64,000 bases of DNA from Dyella_A sp051962475 (GCF_051962475.1 NZ_JBQCCF010000033.1:1-64000), one strand, 5' to 3'; positions 44,494 to 55,071 are shown, counted from the first letter of the stretch. Translations and numbers: made by a program. Notes: generated by a model from the sequence alone, not told the origin.

Positions 44494-45249
44494 TCAGATT
44501 CCCGCGTACCACTCGTAGCCGTAGTCTTCCCAGTAGCCGCCCTTGCCGCCGGCGATGTGGGCGAACGAGTCGACCAGCTCGATGCGGGCGATGTACTTGG
44601 CCTGCTTGTAGCCGAGCTGACGGCTCACGCGCAGGCGCAGCGGCGCGCCGTTCTTGATCGGCAGCGGCTGGTTGTTGAGGCCCCAGGCCAGCAGGGTCTG
44701 CGGGTGGCGCGCTTCGGGAATGTCCACGCTCTCGTAGTACGGCTCGCCGGGGTCCATCTCGTCGTAGCAGTGGAACACCACGTAGCGCGCGTTCGGTTTC
44801 ACGCCCACCTTGTCGAGCACGTGCGACAACCGCACGCCGTGCCACTTGCCGATCGCGCTCCAGCCTTCCACGCAGTCGTGGCGGGTGATCTGCGCCACCT
44901 GCTCGATCTGCTTGAGGTCGTCGATGGCGAACGACAGCGGACGATCGACCAGGCCGCCGACCTGCAGGCGGTAGTCGCGGAAGCCGTTGGCCAGCAGCGA
45001 TTGGTACGCCTCGGTGGTGGGCATGGCGGTGCCGTTGGAGCGGAACACCGGCGAGAGGTCGGCCTCGGTGTATTCCTTTGCCATCGCGCTGGATGGGGCG
45101 AGCAGCGCCTGCACGCGGCGATTGAGCCCCTGCGCTTTGTTCAGCACCTTCGGGCCCCAGTCGCTCTGCGAGATGCGGTCGCAGCCGGCGACGATCACGC
45201 CGGCGGTACCCATGATCGCCATGCGGATAAACGAGCGGCGGTCAGTCAT
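44494..45249 (-). CDS. MsrP-like molybdopterin-dependent oxidoreductase
   Basis: The 251-residue protein belongs to the sulfite-oxidase-fold enzymes like MsrP/YedY. The molybdenum-ligand Cys is C126 in RHDCVEGWSAIGKWHGV. The N-terminus DRRSFIRMAIMGTAGVIVAGC has both a twin-arginine motif and a lipobox Cys (23), suggesting a Tat-exported lipoprotein. It is coupled by an 8-bp overlap to the cytochrome b gene, which would supply electrons. By analogy it may repair oxidised methionines or reduce another periplasmic S/N-oxide; the substrate is not certain. Confidence 0.85.
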   Translation of the reverse strand: MTDRRSFIRMAIMGTAGVIVAGCDRISQSDWGPKVLNKAQGLNRRVQALLAPSSAMAKEYTEADLSPVFRSNGTAMPTTEAYQSLLANGFRDYRLQVGGLVDRPLSFAIDDLKQIEQVAQITRHDCVEGWSAIGKWHGVRLSHVLDKVGVKPNARYVVFHCYDEMDPGEPYYESVDIPEARHPQTLLAWGLNNQPLPIKNGAPLRLRVSRQLGYKQAKYIARIELVDSFAHIAGGKGGYWEDYGYEWYAGI

Positions 45250-46159
45250 GGCGGCTCTCCGCGGTGGTCTCGGTGGCTGGCCTGGTCGGGTCTTCGTCGA
45301 TGCGGTACCAGCCGGTGATCATGCCGCGCAGCTGATTGAACGCGCCGCTGATCAGCACCTCGAACACATGGATCAGCACGAACGCCACGAAACCCCAGGC
45401 GATGATGAAGTGGATGGTGCGCGCGGTCTGCCGGCCGCCGACGGCCTCCACGAGCGGTGACAGCACCGCATCCAGGCGTGGCGACATCGCCAGCCCCATC
45501 AGCACCACGCCGATGCCGAACACGAAGATCACCGTGAGGTAGGCCAGTCGCTGCAGGATGTTGTAGCGCAGCGCTTCCTCACCGTGCGGGTGTTTGAACT
45601 TGAGGTGGTCGACGATGGAGCGGCCGATGCCGCGCCAGTCGGACTTGGTGGGAATCAGGTCGCGCTGCAGATGCTTGCGGGCGATCGAGTAGCCGACGTA
45701 GCACAGGCCGTTGAGCACGAAGATCCAGGCGAAGAAGAAGTGCCATTGCCGGCCCATCGCCAGCCAGCGCGAGCCGGGCACGGTGAGCCAGGAGGGAAAG
45801 CCGCGCACCTGCGGCTTGCCGTCCAGACCGTTGGAAACGCCGAACAACCCAGTGGTGACGAACTCGTGCTGGCCGACGCGGGTGATGCCGACCAACTGCC
45901 CGTTGGCATCGGTGCGCGCGCCCATCGCCAGGATCTCCTTGCCGGGGTCGGAGCGATTGCCCAGCGACAGGCTCGGGTGTGCGTTGAAGATCTGCAGGCC
46001 GCTCATGAACATGATCGACAGGGCGACCACGTTGACCCAGTGCATGACGCGGATCGGCCAGCTGTGCCGGTAGACCAGCCGGCTGCGCGCGCGCCCGGCC
46101 GGTACGGCGACGGGCGCCACCGGCGGGGTATCGGCGACGGTTTCCACAGGTGCGCTCAT
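45242..46159 (-). CDS. Membrane cytochrome b partner of the molybdoenzyme
   Basis: The 305-residue protein has four to five membrane helices with paired histidines in the cytochrome b561/Ni-hydrogenase cytochrome pattern: HSWPIRVMHWVNVVALSIMFMSG (about 32-54), QWHFFFAWIFVLNG (about 140), and IHFIIAWGFVAFVLIHVFEV (about 250). It likely passes quinol electrons to the MsrP-like protein, a role played by MsrQ elsewhere. A periplasmic loop holds a GNRSDPGKEI segment. The ATG at 46159 follows no strong site; a Pro-rich cytoplasmic tail precedes the first helix. Confidence 0.87.
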   Translation of the reverse strand: MSAPVETVADTPPVAPVAVPAGRARSRLVYRHSWPIRVMHWVNVVALSIMFMSGLQIFNAHPSLSLGNRSDPGKEILAMGARTDANGQLVGITRVGQHEFVTTGLFGVSNGLDGKPQVRGFPSWLTVPGSRWLAMGRQWHFFFAWIFVLNGLCYVGYSIARKHLQRDLIPTKSDWRGIGRSIVDHLKFKHPHGEEALRYNILQRLAYLTVIFVFGIGVVLMGLAMSPRLDAVLSPLVEAVGGRQTARTIHFIIAWGFVAFVLIHVFEVLISGAFNQLRGMITGWYRIDEDPTRPATETTAESRHD

Positions 46160-46467
46160 GCTTTCCCCCCGGGTGGGACGGCCGGATCGGCGGTGGCGGC
46201 AGTGTAGCGCCGCGTGTAACTGCTCATCGGTCCCCCTTGCGGACAGTGGCTGCATTCGTGCCCGCCATTCGCCGTGGAGTCGGCGGTGGTTACATCGGCC
46301 CGTTCGAGACCGAGCCCGGCCGAACCAGGATTTCACGTGCACAGGCGTATCCATGCCGCACGGAGCGGGCGGCGGGCCGGGCCGGTCGCCTCTTCGTGCC
46401 TTGGCTGCCAGTGCCCGCTCCCTGCCGCGCGGGCGCACGACGGCTTCTTCCGCAGGAGTCGAGCGCC
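46160..46467. other. Upstream region of the glucan synthase gene
   Basis: No gene is supported. An in-frame extension of the glucan synthase frame runs through it but is arginine-rich and unlike the family. It should hold the divergent promoters of the cytochrome/molybdoenzyme pair and the glucan synthase. Confidence 0.5.
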
Positions 46468-49400
46468 TTGAAGATCGAGCACAGATCGGCCTTTCACCCC
46501 CCGGTGCGCTCCACCGCGGACGGCGCCCCGGCCGGTGCCGAAGGCGACGAGCCGACGCTGCGCGGCGAGCTGTTCAGCGCCGAACAGATGGAGCTGCACG
46601 GGGTGCTGCTGGCGCGGCGGCACCGGCTCAGTCCGCGCTCCACTTCCGACCGCCTGCTGCGCCGGCTCGACGACAACGCCCGCGTGCTGGCCGAGGCCTG
46701 CGAGGCTCTTACCGCCGTGTCGCAGACCAATCGCCGCGTGTCGCCTGCCGGCGAATGGCTGCTGGACAACTACTACCTGGTCGAGGAGCAGATCCGCACT
46801 GCCCAGCGGCACCTGCCCAAGGGCTACAACCGAGAGCTGCCGCGCCTTGCAGACGGCGGTGCCGAGGGCTGGCCGCGGGTGTACGAGCTGGCGCTGGAGA
46901 TCATCTCGCACGGCGACGGCCGGGTGGATGACGACAGCCTCGGGCGCTTCATCAGCGCCTACCAGGGCATCCAGCCGCTGACGCTGGGTGAGCTGTGGGC
47001 GATCCCGATCATGCTGCGGCTGGCGCTGATCGAGAACCTGCGCCGCGTCGCGGCGCGCGTCATCGCCGACGGCAGCCATCGCGAGCTGGCCTGCCAGTGG
47101 GCCGACACGATCACCGAGATCGCCGAGCACGATGCCAAGAGCGTGGTGCTGGGCGTGGCCGACATGGCGCGCTCGAATCCGCCGATGGCCAGCGCCTTCG
47201 TGGCCGAGCTGGCGCGCCGGCTGCAGGGCCAGGGGCCGGGGCTGGCAATGCCGCTGACGTGGCTGGAGCAGCGCCTGGCCGAGAGCGGTTCCAGCGTCGA
47301 GCACCAGGTGCAGATCGATGCCCAGCAGCAGGCCGCCGACCAGGTCTCCATCGGCAACAGCATCGGCAGCCTGCGCCACCTGGCGGCGGTCGACTGGCAC
47401 GCCTTTGTCGAACGGCTCAGCGTGGTGGAGAACCTGCTGCGCAGCGATCCTGCCGGCATCCACGCGGCGATGGATTTCGCCACGCGCGACCACTATCGCC
47501 ACGTGATCGAACACCTCGCCCGGCGCAGCGGACGCTCCGAGTCGGAGGTGGCGCGCAGCGCACTCGCGCTGGCCCATCGCGCGGCGGCGGTGGAGGCGGC
47601 GCCCGGCATCGAGGCGCACGTGGGCTATTACCTGGTGGACGAGGGGCGCGCCGAGTTCGAACGGGTGCTGCAGTTGCGTTTCGGTCTGCTGGCGCGGATC
47701 GGCCGCCGTGCGGCGCGCGATCCGCTGCCGGCGTACCTGGGGCTGATCGCGCTGCTCAGTGTGCTGATGGCCGAACCGCTGCTGGAGGCGATGGCGCAGA
47801 ATCATGCGCCGCTGTGGATGCTGTTGCTGCTGGCGCTGCCGGCCTTGCTGGTGGTGAGCCAGCTCGCCACGGGGCTGGTGAACTGGCTGGCGACCGTGTT
47901 CGCACCGCCGGCGATCCTGCCGCGAATGGATTTTGCCCAAGGCATTCCCGACCACGCGCGCACGCTGGTGGTGATTCCCACCCTGTTCGGCAGCCTGGCC
48001 GACGTGGACGAGTTGGCCGATGCGCTGGAGGTGCGCTACCTGGCCAATCGCGACCCGAACCTGTACTTCGGGCTGCTTAGCGACTACACCGACGCAGCCA
48101 GTGAAACCCTGCCGCAGGATGCCGCGCTGCTGGCCCGGGCGGTGTCGCGCATCGAGGCGCTCAACGCCACGTACGCCAACGGTGCGCAGGATCGGTTCTT
48201 TCTGTTCCACCGCCCCCGCACCTACCACGCGCCCGATCGCCTGTGGATGGGCCACGAGCGCAAGCGCGGCAAGCTGGGCGATCTCAACGCGCTGCTGCGC
48301 GGCGCGGGTGCCGAGCGCTTCGCTCGCATCGTCGGCGACCTGGCCGCGCTGCGCGGGGTCACCTACGTGATCACGCTGGACTCGGACACCGAGCTGCCGC
48401 GCGATGCGGCCCGACGCTTCGCCAGCGCCATGGCGCATCCGCTCAATCGCCCGGTGTACGACGCCGCGCTGGGTCGCGTGGTGCGCGGCTACGGCATCCT
48501 GCAGCCCCGGGTGGGAGTGAGCCTGCCGGCCGCGGCGCGCTCGCGCTACGCCCAGCTGTTCGGCAGCGAAGCCGGCATCGACCCGTACACGCGCATGGTG
48601 TCGGACGTCTACCAGGATCTGTTCGGCGAAGGCTCGTTCATCGGCAAAGGCATCTACGACATCGATGCCTTCCAGCTGGCGTTGAGGCAGCGCTTTCCCG
48701 ACAACGCGATCCTCAGCCACGACCTCATCGAAGGTGCCTACGCACGCGCCGGGCTGCTGTCCGACGTGCAGCTGTACGAGATCTACCCGTCGAGCTACCT
48801 GATCGACAGCCAGCGGCGTCATCGCTGGATCCGCGGCGACTGGCAGATCCTGCCTTGGCTGTTCCCGCGCGCGCCCGGTCCCGATGGCTGGCGGCGCAAT
48901 CCGCTGTCGGCGCTGTCGCGCTGGAAGATACTGGACAACTTGCGCCGTAGTCTGGTGCCGGCGGCCTTCGTACTGCTGCTGCTGGTGGGCTGGCTGGGGG
49001 TGGCGCAGGTGGTGTCGTGGACCCTCGCCATCCTCGGCCTGGTGGTGCTGATGCCGGTGCTGGGCACGATGCTGGTGCTGGTGCAGAAATCACCGGACGT
49101 GCAGTGGCGCGCGCATCTGCGGCTCGCCGTGCGCGCGGCGGTGGCGCAAGGATTGCGCGCGGGGTTCTGGGTGATGACGCTGCCGCACGAGGCGCTGTAC
49201 AGCCTCGACGCGGTGCTGCGTTCGCTGTGGCGAATGCTGATCAGTCGGCGCCATCTGCTGCAGTGGCGTCCGTCGCGCGACAGCACGCGGGACGCCGGTG
49301 GCGCGCTGACGCTGATCGTGCGCCGGATGTGGATCAATCCCGCGCTGGCGATCGCGACGGCGGTGACGCTGGCGTTATTTCGCCTGCCGGCCCTGCCGGT

Positions 49401-52400
49401 GGCCGCGCCGCTGCTCGCCCTGTGGGCACTGGCGCCGGTGCTTGTGTGGTATTCCGGACAGCCGCAGCGGCGCGAGGTATTCGTGCCCAGTGCTTCGCAG
49501 CGGCGCTTCCTGCGCATGCTGTCGCGACGCATCTGGGGTTTCTTCGAAGTGCACGTGGGCAGCCAGGACAACGCGCTGCCGCCGGACAACATGCAGGAGC
49601 ATCCGGCCGAGGCGATCGCCCACCGCACCTCGCCGACCAACATGGGCCTGGCGCTGCTGTCGAACCTGGCCGCCTACGACTTCGGTTACCTCACCGTGGG
49701 CCGGCTGATCCAGCGCACTGCCGACGCACTGCACACCATGCAGGGCCTGCCGCGCTACCGCGGGCACTTCTTCAACTGGTACGACACCGTATCGCTGCAG
49801 CCGCTGGCGCCGCAGTACGTGTCGGCCGTGGACAGCGGCAACCTCGCCGGCCACCTGCTGACCCTGCGGCCCGGCCTGCTGGCGCTGATCGATGCCCCGG
49901 TGTTCCACCCGCGCCTGCTCGATGGTCTGGCCGACACGCTCGACGTGCTGGTGGACGCGCGGCCGGACGACGACTACCTGGTGGCCGCCTGCGGCGAGCT
50001 GATGCAGCGGCTGGACGAGGCGCGCGACACGCCGCCGGACTCGCTGGCGCAGGCGCTGGCGGTGGTACGCCCGATCCACGCGGCCATCGTGGCGATGCAT
50101 TCGCACTTCGCTACCGACAACCGCGACGAGGCCGTGCTCTGGTACGGCCGCCTGCTCGAGCAGGTGCGTGACGTGCTGGGCGAGCTCGATTACCTGGCCG
50201 ACCGCGCGCCCTCCGGCAACCTACCGACCCTGCGCGAGCTGGCCGCGGATACCGACCCGGCGCGGCAGGGTACCGACAGCGTGTGCGACCGCGCCTGCGC
50301 CCGGATCGCCGAGTTGCAGCAGCTGGCGACACTGGCCGGTGAGCTGGCGGTGATGGATTTCAGCTTTCTGTACGACCGCCGGCGCGACCTGCTGGCCATC
50401 GGCTACAACGTCGAGGAGCGCCGTCTCGACGCCAGCTTCTACGACCTGCTCGCCTCCGAGGCGCGGCTGGCCAGCTACGTGGCGATCGCGCAGGGCCAGC
50501 TGCCGCAGGAGGGCTGGTTCACCCTCGGCCGCCTGCTCACCACCACCACGCGTGGGCGGCCGGTGCTGCTGTCGTGGACCGGCTCGATGTTCGAGTACCT
50601 GATGCCGATGCTGGTGATGCCCAGCATCGAGGGCACGCTGCTGGACGAAACCTGCCACGCGGCCGTGGCGCGGCAGATCGAGTACGGCCAGCAGCTCGGC
50701 GTGCCGTGGGGCGTGTCCGAGTCGGGCTACAACACGGTCGACGTGCAGCTCAACTACCAGTACCGCGCTTTTGGCGTGCCCGGTCTGGGCCTCAAGCGCG
50801 GGCTGGGCGACGACGTGGTGATCGCGCCCTACGCCAGCGTCATGGCGTTGATGGTGGCGCCGGCGGCGGCTTGCGCCAATCTGGAGCGCCTGGCACAGGA
50901 GGAGCGGCTGGGCCGCTTCGGTTTCTACGAGGCGATCGACTACACCCCGGCGCGGCTGCCGCACGGGCAGAGCGCGGTGGTGGTGCGCTCGTTTATGGCG
51001 CATCACCAGGGCATGAGCCTGCTCTCGCTGGCCTACGCGCTGCTGGAGCAGCCGATGCAGAAGCGCTTCGAGGCCGACCCGCAGTTCCGCGCCAGCGCGC
51101 TGCTGCTGCAGGAGCGCGTGCCGGAAACGGCGGCCGAATATCGCCACGCCACCGGCTTCCCGATCCAGCCGGTGGAAGGCGCCGCGGCCGAGAGCACGCT
51201 GCGCGTGTTCACCGACCCGGACATGCCACGCCCGGCCGTGCAGCTGCTTTCCAACGGGCGTTACCACGTGATGGTAAGCAGCGGCGGGGGTGGCTACAGC
51301 CGGCACCGCGACCTGGCGGTGACGCGTTGGCACGAAGACATCAGCAGTGATCACTGGGGCCAGTTCTGCTATCTGCGCGACGTGGAGACCGGCGCGTTCT
51401 GGTCCACCGCACACCAGCCCACGCTGCACCGGCCGGAGCACTTCGAGGCGATCTTTTCCGACGCGCGCGCCGAGTTCCGCGTGCGCGAGCGCGATTACGA
51501 CGCGCATACCGAGATCGTGGTCTGCCCCGAGGACGACATCGAGCTGCGCCGCGTGCGCCTGACCAACCGCGGCCGCACCGCGCGCACCATCGAGCTCACC
51601 ACCTACGCCGAAGTGGTGATTGCGCCGGCGGCGGCCGACGCGGCGCATCCGGCCTTCAGCAACCTGTTCGTGCAGACCGCGTGGCTGCCCGCCGCGCAGG
51701 CGCTGATCTGCACCCGCCGGCCGCGCTCAGCCGGCGAAGTCGTGCCGTGGATGTGCCACCTGGTGGCGGTGCACGACGTGCGGGTGGAGTCGATGTCCTA
51801 CGAGACCGATCGCGCGCGCTTCATTGGCCGCGGTCGCAACCTGGCGCAGCCGCAGGCGCTGAGCGATCCGCTGCAGGCACAGCTGGGCAACAGCGATGGC
51901 TCGGTGCTCGACCCGATCGTGGCGATCCGCTGCCGCATCACGCTGGCGCCGGAGCAATCGGCCACGATCGACATCGTCACCGGCGTGGCCGACAGCGACG
52001 AGGCCTGCCGTCATCTGGCGGAAAAGTTCCGCGACCGCCACATCGCCGATCGCGTGTTCGACCTGGCCTGGACGCACAGCCAGGTACTGCTGCAGCAGCT
52101 CAACGCGGTGCCCGGCGACGCGCGGCTGTACGAGCGCATGGCCGCCTCGATCATCTACGCCAACACCTCGCTGCGCGCCGAGCCGGGCGTGTTGCAGGCC
52201 AACCGGCGCGGGCAGTCCGGCCTGTGGGGGCAGTCGATCTCCGGCGACCTGCCGATCGTGTTGCTGCGCATGACTGACCCAAGCAACATCGAACTGGTGC
52301 GCCAGCTGGTGCAGGCGCACGCGTACTGGCGGCTCAAGGGGCTGGCGGTGGACCTGGTGATCTGGAACGAGGACCAGGCCGGCTACCGCCAGCAACTGCA

Positions 52401-55071
52401 GGACCTGATCATGGGGCTGATCGCCTCGGGCACGGAAGCGAGCCTGATCGATCGCCCCGGCGGCATCTTCGTGCGCCCGGCGCAGCAACTGTCGGTGGAG
52501 GACCGGGTGCTGGTGCGCTCGGTGGCGCGGGTGGTGCTCAGCGACACCCGCGGCTCGCTGGCCGAGCAGCTGGAGCGGCGCCGGGTGGAGCCGCCGCTGC
52601 CGCGCTTCGACCCTACCCGCATTCGTGCACCGGAGCCGCCGGCCGCGGCGCAGGCGGGACCCGATCCGCAACTGGCCACGCTGCAGTTGACCAACGCCTA
52701 CGGCGGTTTCAGCAGCGACGGCAGCGAATACGTGATCGTGCTGCAACCGGGCCGGCCGACCCCCGCGCCGTGGTGCAACGTGCTGGCCAATCCGGGCTTC
52801 GGTTGCGTGGTGTCGGAGAGTGGCGGCGCGTGCACGTGGAGCGAGAACGCGCACGAATTCCGCCTCACGCCGTGGCACAACGACCCGGTGACCGACGCCA
52901 GCGGCGAGGCAATCTACCTGCGCGACGAGGAGAGCGGGCACTACTGGTCGCCCACGCCGCTGCCGCGTCGCGGTACCGGTCGCTACGTCACACGGCACGG
53001 CTTTGGTTACTCGGTGTTCGAGCACGTCGAAGACGGCATCGCCTCGGAGCTGTGGGTATACGTGGCGCTGCACGCGCCGGTGAAGTTCTCGGTGCTGCGC
53101 CTACGCAACACCACCCGCCAGCCGCGCCGGTTGTCGGCCACGGGTTACGTGGAATGGGTGCTGGGCGACGTGCGGGCGAAGTCGGCGATGCACGTGGTGA
53201 CCGAATCGGACCCGGCCACCGGTGCGCTGTTCGCCCGCAACGCCTACCACATGGATTTCGGCGGCCGGGTGGGCTTCTTCGATGCCGACGGCGGCACGCG
53301 CAGCGTCACCGGCGATCGCCGGGAATTCCTCGGCCGCAATGGCAACCTGCGTGCGCCGGCGGCGATGGGCCAGGCCAGCCTGTCCGGGCGGCTCGGCCCC
53401 GGGCTCGACCCATGCGGCGCGATCCAGCTGCCGTTCGAGCTGGCCCCGGGCGAGACGCGCGAGGTGGTGTTCCGGCTCGGTGCCGCGCGCGACCAGGCCG
53501 GGGCCAGCGATCTGGTGCAGCGCTTCCGCGGGTCGGCCGCGGCGGCCGCCGCGCTGGACGAGGTGCGCATGCACTGGCACTGGACGCTGGGCAAGGTGCA
53601 GGTGCGCACGCCCGACCCGGTGGTGGACGTGCTCGCCAACGGCTGGCTGATCTACCAGGTGATCGCCTCGCGCTTCTGGGGACGCAGCGGCTACTACCAG
53701 TCCGGCGGCGCGTTCGGTTTCCGCGACCAGCTGCAGGACGCCATGGCGATGGTCCACGCCAGCCCGTACAGCGCGCGGCAGCACCTGCTGCTCAGCGCGG
53801 CGCACCAGTTCACCGAGGGCGACGTGCAGCACTGGTGGCATCCGCCCACCGACCGCGGCGTGCGCACGCACTGCTCGGACGACTACCTGTGGCTGGCGCT
53901 CGCCACCAGCCACTACGTGCACACCACCGCCGATACCGGCGTGCTGGACGAGCGCGTGGGCTATCTCGAGGGACGGCCGGTGAAGCGCGAGGAGGAGTCC
54001 TACTACGACCTGCCGACGCGCTCGGAACAGTCGGCCACGTTGTACGAGCACTGCGTGCGCGCGATCGAGCACAGTCGCCCACGCGGCCCGCACGGGCTGC
54101 CGTTGATCGGCACCGGCGACTGGAACGACGGCATGAACCGGGTCGGCGAGCGTGGGCGCGGCGAGAGCGTGTGGCTGGGGTTCTTCCTGCACGAGGTGCT
54201 CAACCGCTTCGCCGCCACCGCGCGGCGGCATGGCGACAGCCCGTTTGCCGAGCTGTGCGAGATGGAGGCGGCCGCCCTGCGCGAGGTGCTGGAAGCGCAC
54301 GGCTGGGACGGCGCCTGGTATCGCCGCGCGTATTTCGACGACGGCACCCCGCTGGGCTCCAGTGCCAACGCGGAGTGCCGCATCGATTCCATCGCGCAGA
54401 GCTGGTCGGTGCTGTCCGGCGCAGCGCCCGACGCGCGCCGACGGCAGGCGATGGAATCGCTGGATCGCCATCTGGTGCGGCGGCGTGCGGGACTGATCCA
54501 GCTGCTGGAGCCGCCGTTCGATCGCTCCGAGCTCGATCCGGGCTACATCAAGGGCTATGTGCCCGGCGTGCGCGAGAACGGCGGCCAGTACACGCATGCC
54601 GCGGTGTGGGCGACGATGGCGTTCGCCGCGCTGGGCGACGGCGCGCGCGCGTGGGAGTTGCTCGGCATCATCAACCCGGTCAACCACGGCAGCGGCGCGG
54701 GCGACATCGAGGTATACAAGGTGGAGCCCTACGTGGTCGCCGCCGACGTGTACGGCGTGCCGCCGCACCAGGGGCGCGGCGGCTGGACCTGGTACACCGG
54801 CTCGGCCGGCTGGATGTACCGGCTGATCGTCGAGTCGCTGCTGGGCCTGCGCATCGAGGGCGAGACGCTGCGCGTGGCGCCGGTGGTGCCGCCGGGCTGG
54901 GACGGATTCGAGCTGGCATACCGGCACCGCGAAACCGACTACCGCATCATCGTGCGCGCCGGCCCCGTGTCGGGGGCGGCGCGGATCCGCGTCAACGGCA
55001 TGCCGATCGAGGGGGATGCGGTGGCGCTGGTGGACGATGGGGGCGAGCATCGCATCGAGATCGAGGCGTGA
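46468..55071 (+). CDS. ndvB: Cyclic beta-1,2-glucan synthase (NdvB/Cgs family)
   Basis: This 2867-residue protein polymerises UDP-glucose into beta-1,2-glucan and cyclises it; Brucella Cgs has about the same length. Order: helical N-terminal region (1-410); membrane helices (about 420-480); GT84 glycosyltransferase (about 495-825, DSD at about 636); helices (828-871, 946-996); glycoamylase-like cyclase/length-control domain (about 1050-1480; FFNWYDT, WGVSESGYN); and two-part GH94 phosphorylase-like domain to the C-terminus, with TGDWNDGMN (Asp about 2553). I chose the TTG at 46468, which follows AGGAG. The product is a periplasmic osmoregulated or host-interaction glucan. The gene sits next to pgi and pgm, which govern UDP-glucose precursor. 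Confidence 0.94.
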   Translation: MKIEHRSAFHPPVRSTADGAPAGAEGDEPTLRGELFSAEQMELHGVLLARRHRLSPRSTSDRLLRRLDDNARVLAEACEALTAVSQTNRRVSPAGEWLLDNYYLVEEQIRTAQRHLPKGYNRELPRLADGGAEGWPRVYELALEIISHGDGRVDDDSLGRFISAYQGIQPLTLGELWAIPIMLRLALIENLRRVAARVIADGSHRELACQWADTITEIAEHDAKSVVLGVADMARSNPPMASAFVAELARRLQGQGPGLAMPLTWLEQRLAESGSSVEHQVQIDAQQQAADQVSIGNSIGSLRHLAAVDWHAFVERLSVVENLLRSDPAGIHAAMDFATRDHYRHVIEHLARRSGRSESEVARSALALAHRAAAVEAAPGIEAHVGYYLVDEGRAEFERVLQLRFGLLARIGRRAARDPLPAYLGLIALLSVLMAEPLLEAMAQNHAPLWMLLLLALPALLVVSQLATGLVNWLATVFAPPAILPRMDFAQGIPDHARTLVVIPTLFGSLADVDELADALEVRYLANRDPNLYFGLLSDYTDAASETLPQDAALLARAVSRIEALNATYANGAQDRFFLFHRPRTYHAPDRLWMGHERKRGKLGDLNALLRGAGAERFARIVGDLAALRGVTYVITLDSDTELPRDAARRFASAMAHPLNRPVYDAALGRVVRGYGILQPRVGVSLPAAARSRYAQLFGSEAGIDPYTRMVSDVYQDLFGEGSFIGKGIYDIDAFQLALRQRFPDNAILSHDLIEGAYARAGLLSDVQLYEIYPSSYLIDSQRRHRWIRGDWQILPWLFPRAPGPDGWRRNPLSALSRWKILDNLRRSLVPAAFVLLLLVGWLGVAQVVSWTLAILGLVVLMPVLGTMLVLVQKSPDVQWRAHLRLAVRAAVAQGLRAGFWVMTLPHEALYSLDAVLRSLWRMLISRRHLLQWRPSRDSTRDAGGALTLIVRRMWINPALAIATAVTLALFRLPALPVAAPLLALWALAPVLVWYSGQPQRREVFVPSASQRRFLRMLSRRIWGFFEVHVGSQDNALPPDNMQEHPAEAIAHRTSPTNMGLALLSNLAAYDFGYLTVGRLIQRTADALHTMQGLPRYRGHFFNWYDTVSLQPLAPQYVSAVDSGNLAGHLLTLRPGLLALIDAPVFHPRLLDGLADTLDVLVDARPDDDYLVAACGELMQRLDEARDTPPDSLAQALAVVRPIHAAIVAMHSHFATDNRDEAVLWYGRLLEQVRDVLGELDYLADRAPSGNLPTLRELAADTDPARQGTDSVCDRACARIAELQQLATLAGELAVMDFSFLYDRRRDLLAIGYNVEERRLDASFYDLLASEARLASYVAIAQGQLPQEGWFTLGRLLTTTTRGRPVLLSWTGSMFEYLMPMLVMPSIEGTLLDETCHAAVARQIEYGQQLGVPWGVSESGYNTVDVQLNYQYRAFGVPGLGLKRGLGDDVVIAPYASVMALMVAPAAACANLERLAQEERLGRFGFYEAIDYTPARLPHGQSAVVVRSFMAHHQGMSLLSLAYALLEQPMQKRFEADPQFRASALLLQERVPETAAEYRHATGFPIQPVEGAAAESTLRVFTDPDMPRPAVQLLSNGRYHVMVSSGGGGYSRHRDLAVTRWHEDISSDHWGQFCYLRDVETGAFWSTAHQPTLHRPEHFEAIFSDARAEFRVRERDYDAHTEIVVCPEDDIELRRVRLTNRGRTARTIELTTYAEVVIAPAAADAAHPAFSNLFVQTAWLPAAQALICTRRPRSAGEVVPWMCHLVAVHDVRVESMSYETDRARFIGRGRNLAQPQALSDPLQAQLGNSDGSVLDPIVAIRCRITLAPEQSATIDIVTGVADSDEACRHLAEKFRDRHIADRVFDLAWTHSQVLLQQLNAVPGDARLYERMAASIIYANTSLRAEPGVLQANRRGQSGLWGQSISGDLPIVLLRMTDPSNIELVRQLVQAHAYWRLKGLAVDLVIWNEDQAGYRQQLQDLIMGLIASGTEASLIDRPGGIFVRPAQQLSVEDRVLVRSVARVVLSDTRGSLAEQLERRRVEPPLPRFDPTRIRAPEPPAAAQAGPDPQLATLQLTNAYGGFSSDGSEYVIVLQPGRPTPAPWCNVLANPGFGCVVSESGGACTWSENAHEFRLTPWHNDPVTDASGEAIYLRDEESGHYWSPTPLPRRGTGRYVTRHGFGYSVFEHVEDGIASELWVYVALHAPVKFSVLRLRNTTRQPRRLSATGYVEWVLGDVRAKSAMHVVTESDPATGALFARNAYHMDFGGRVGFFDADGGTRSVTGDRREFLGRNGNLRAPAAMGQASLSGRLGPGLDPCGAIQLPFELAPGETREVVFRLGAARDQAGASDLVQRFRGSAAAAAALDEVRMHWHWTLGKVQVRTPDPVVDVLANGWLIYQVIASRFWGRSGYYQSGGAFGFRDQLQDAMAMVHASPYSARQHLLLSAAHQFTEGDVQHWWHPPTDRGVRTHCSDDYLWLALATSHYVHTTADTGVLDERVGYLEGRPVKREEESYYDLPTRSEQSATLYEHCVRAIEHSRPRGPHGLPLIGTGDWNDGMNRVGERGRGESVWLGFFLHEVLNRFAATARRHGDSPFAELCEMEAAALREVLEAHGWDGAWYRRAYFDDGTPLGSSANAECRIDSIAQSWSVLSGAAPDARRRQAMESLDRHLVRRRAGLIQLLEPPFDRSELDPGYIKGYVPGVRENGGQYTHAAVWATMAFAALGDGARAWELLGIINPVNHGSGAGDIEVYKVEPYVVAADVYGVPPHQGRGGWTWYTGSAGWMYRLIVESLLGLRIEGETLRVAPVVPPGWDGFELAYRHRETDYRIIVRAGPVSGAARIRVNGMPIEGDAVALVDDGGEHRIEIEA

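Noticed and set aside
46150..46467. 106-residue N-terminal extension of the glucan synthase frame
   Set aside because: It is arginine- and glycine-rich, overlaps the divergent cytochrome gene's start and is not family-like. The TTG at 46468 has a good ribosome site.
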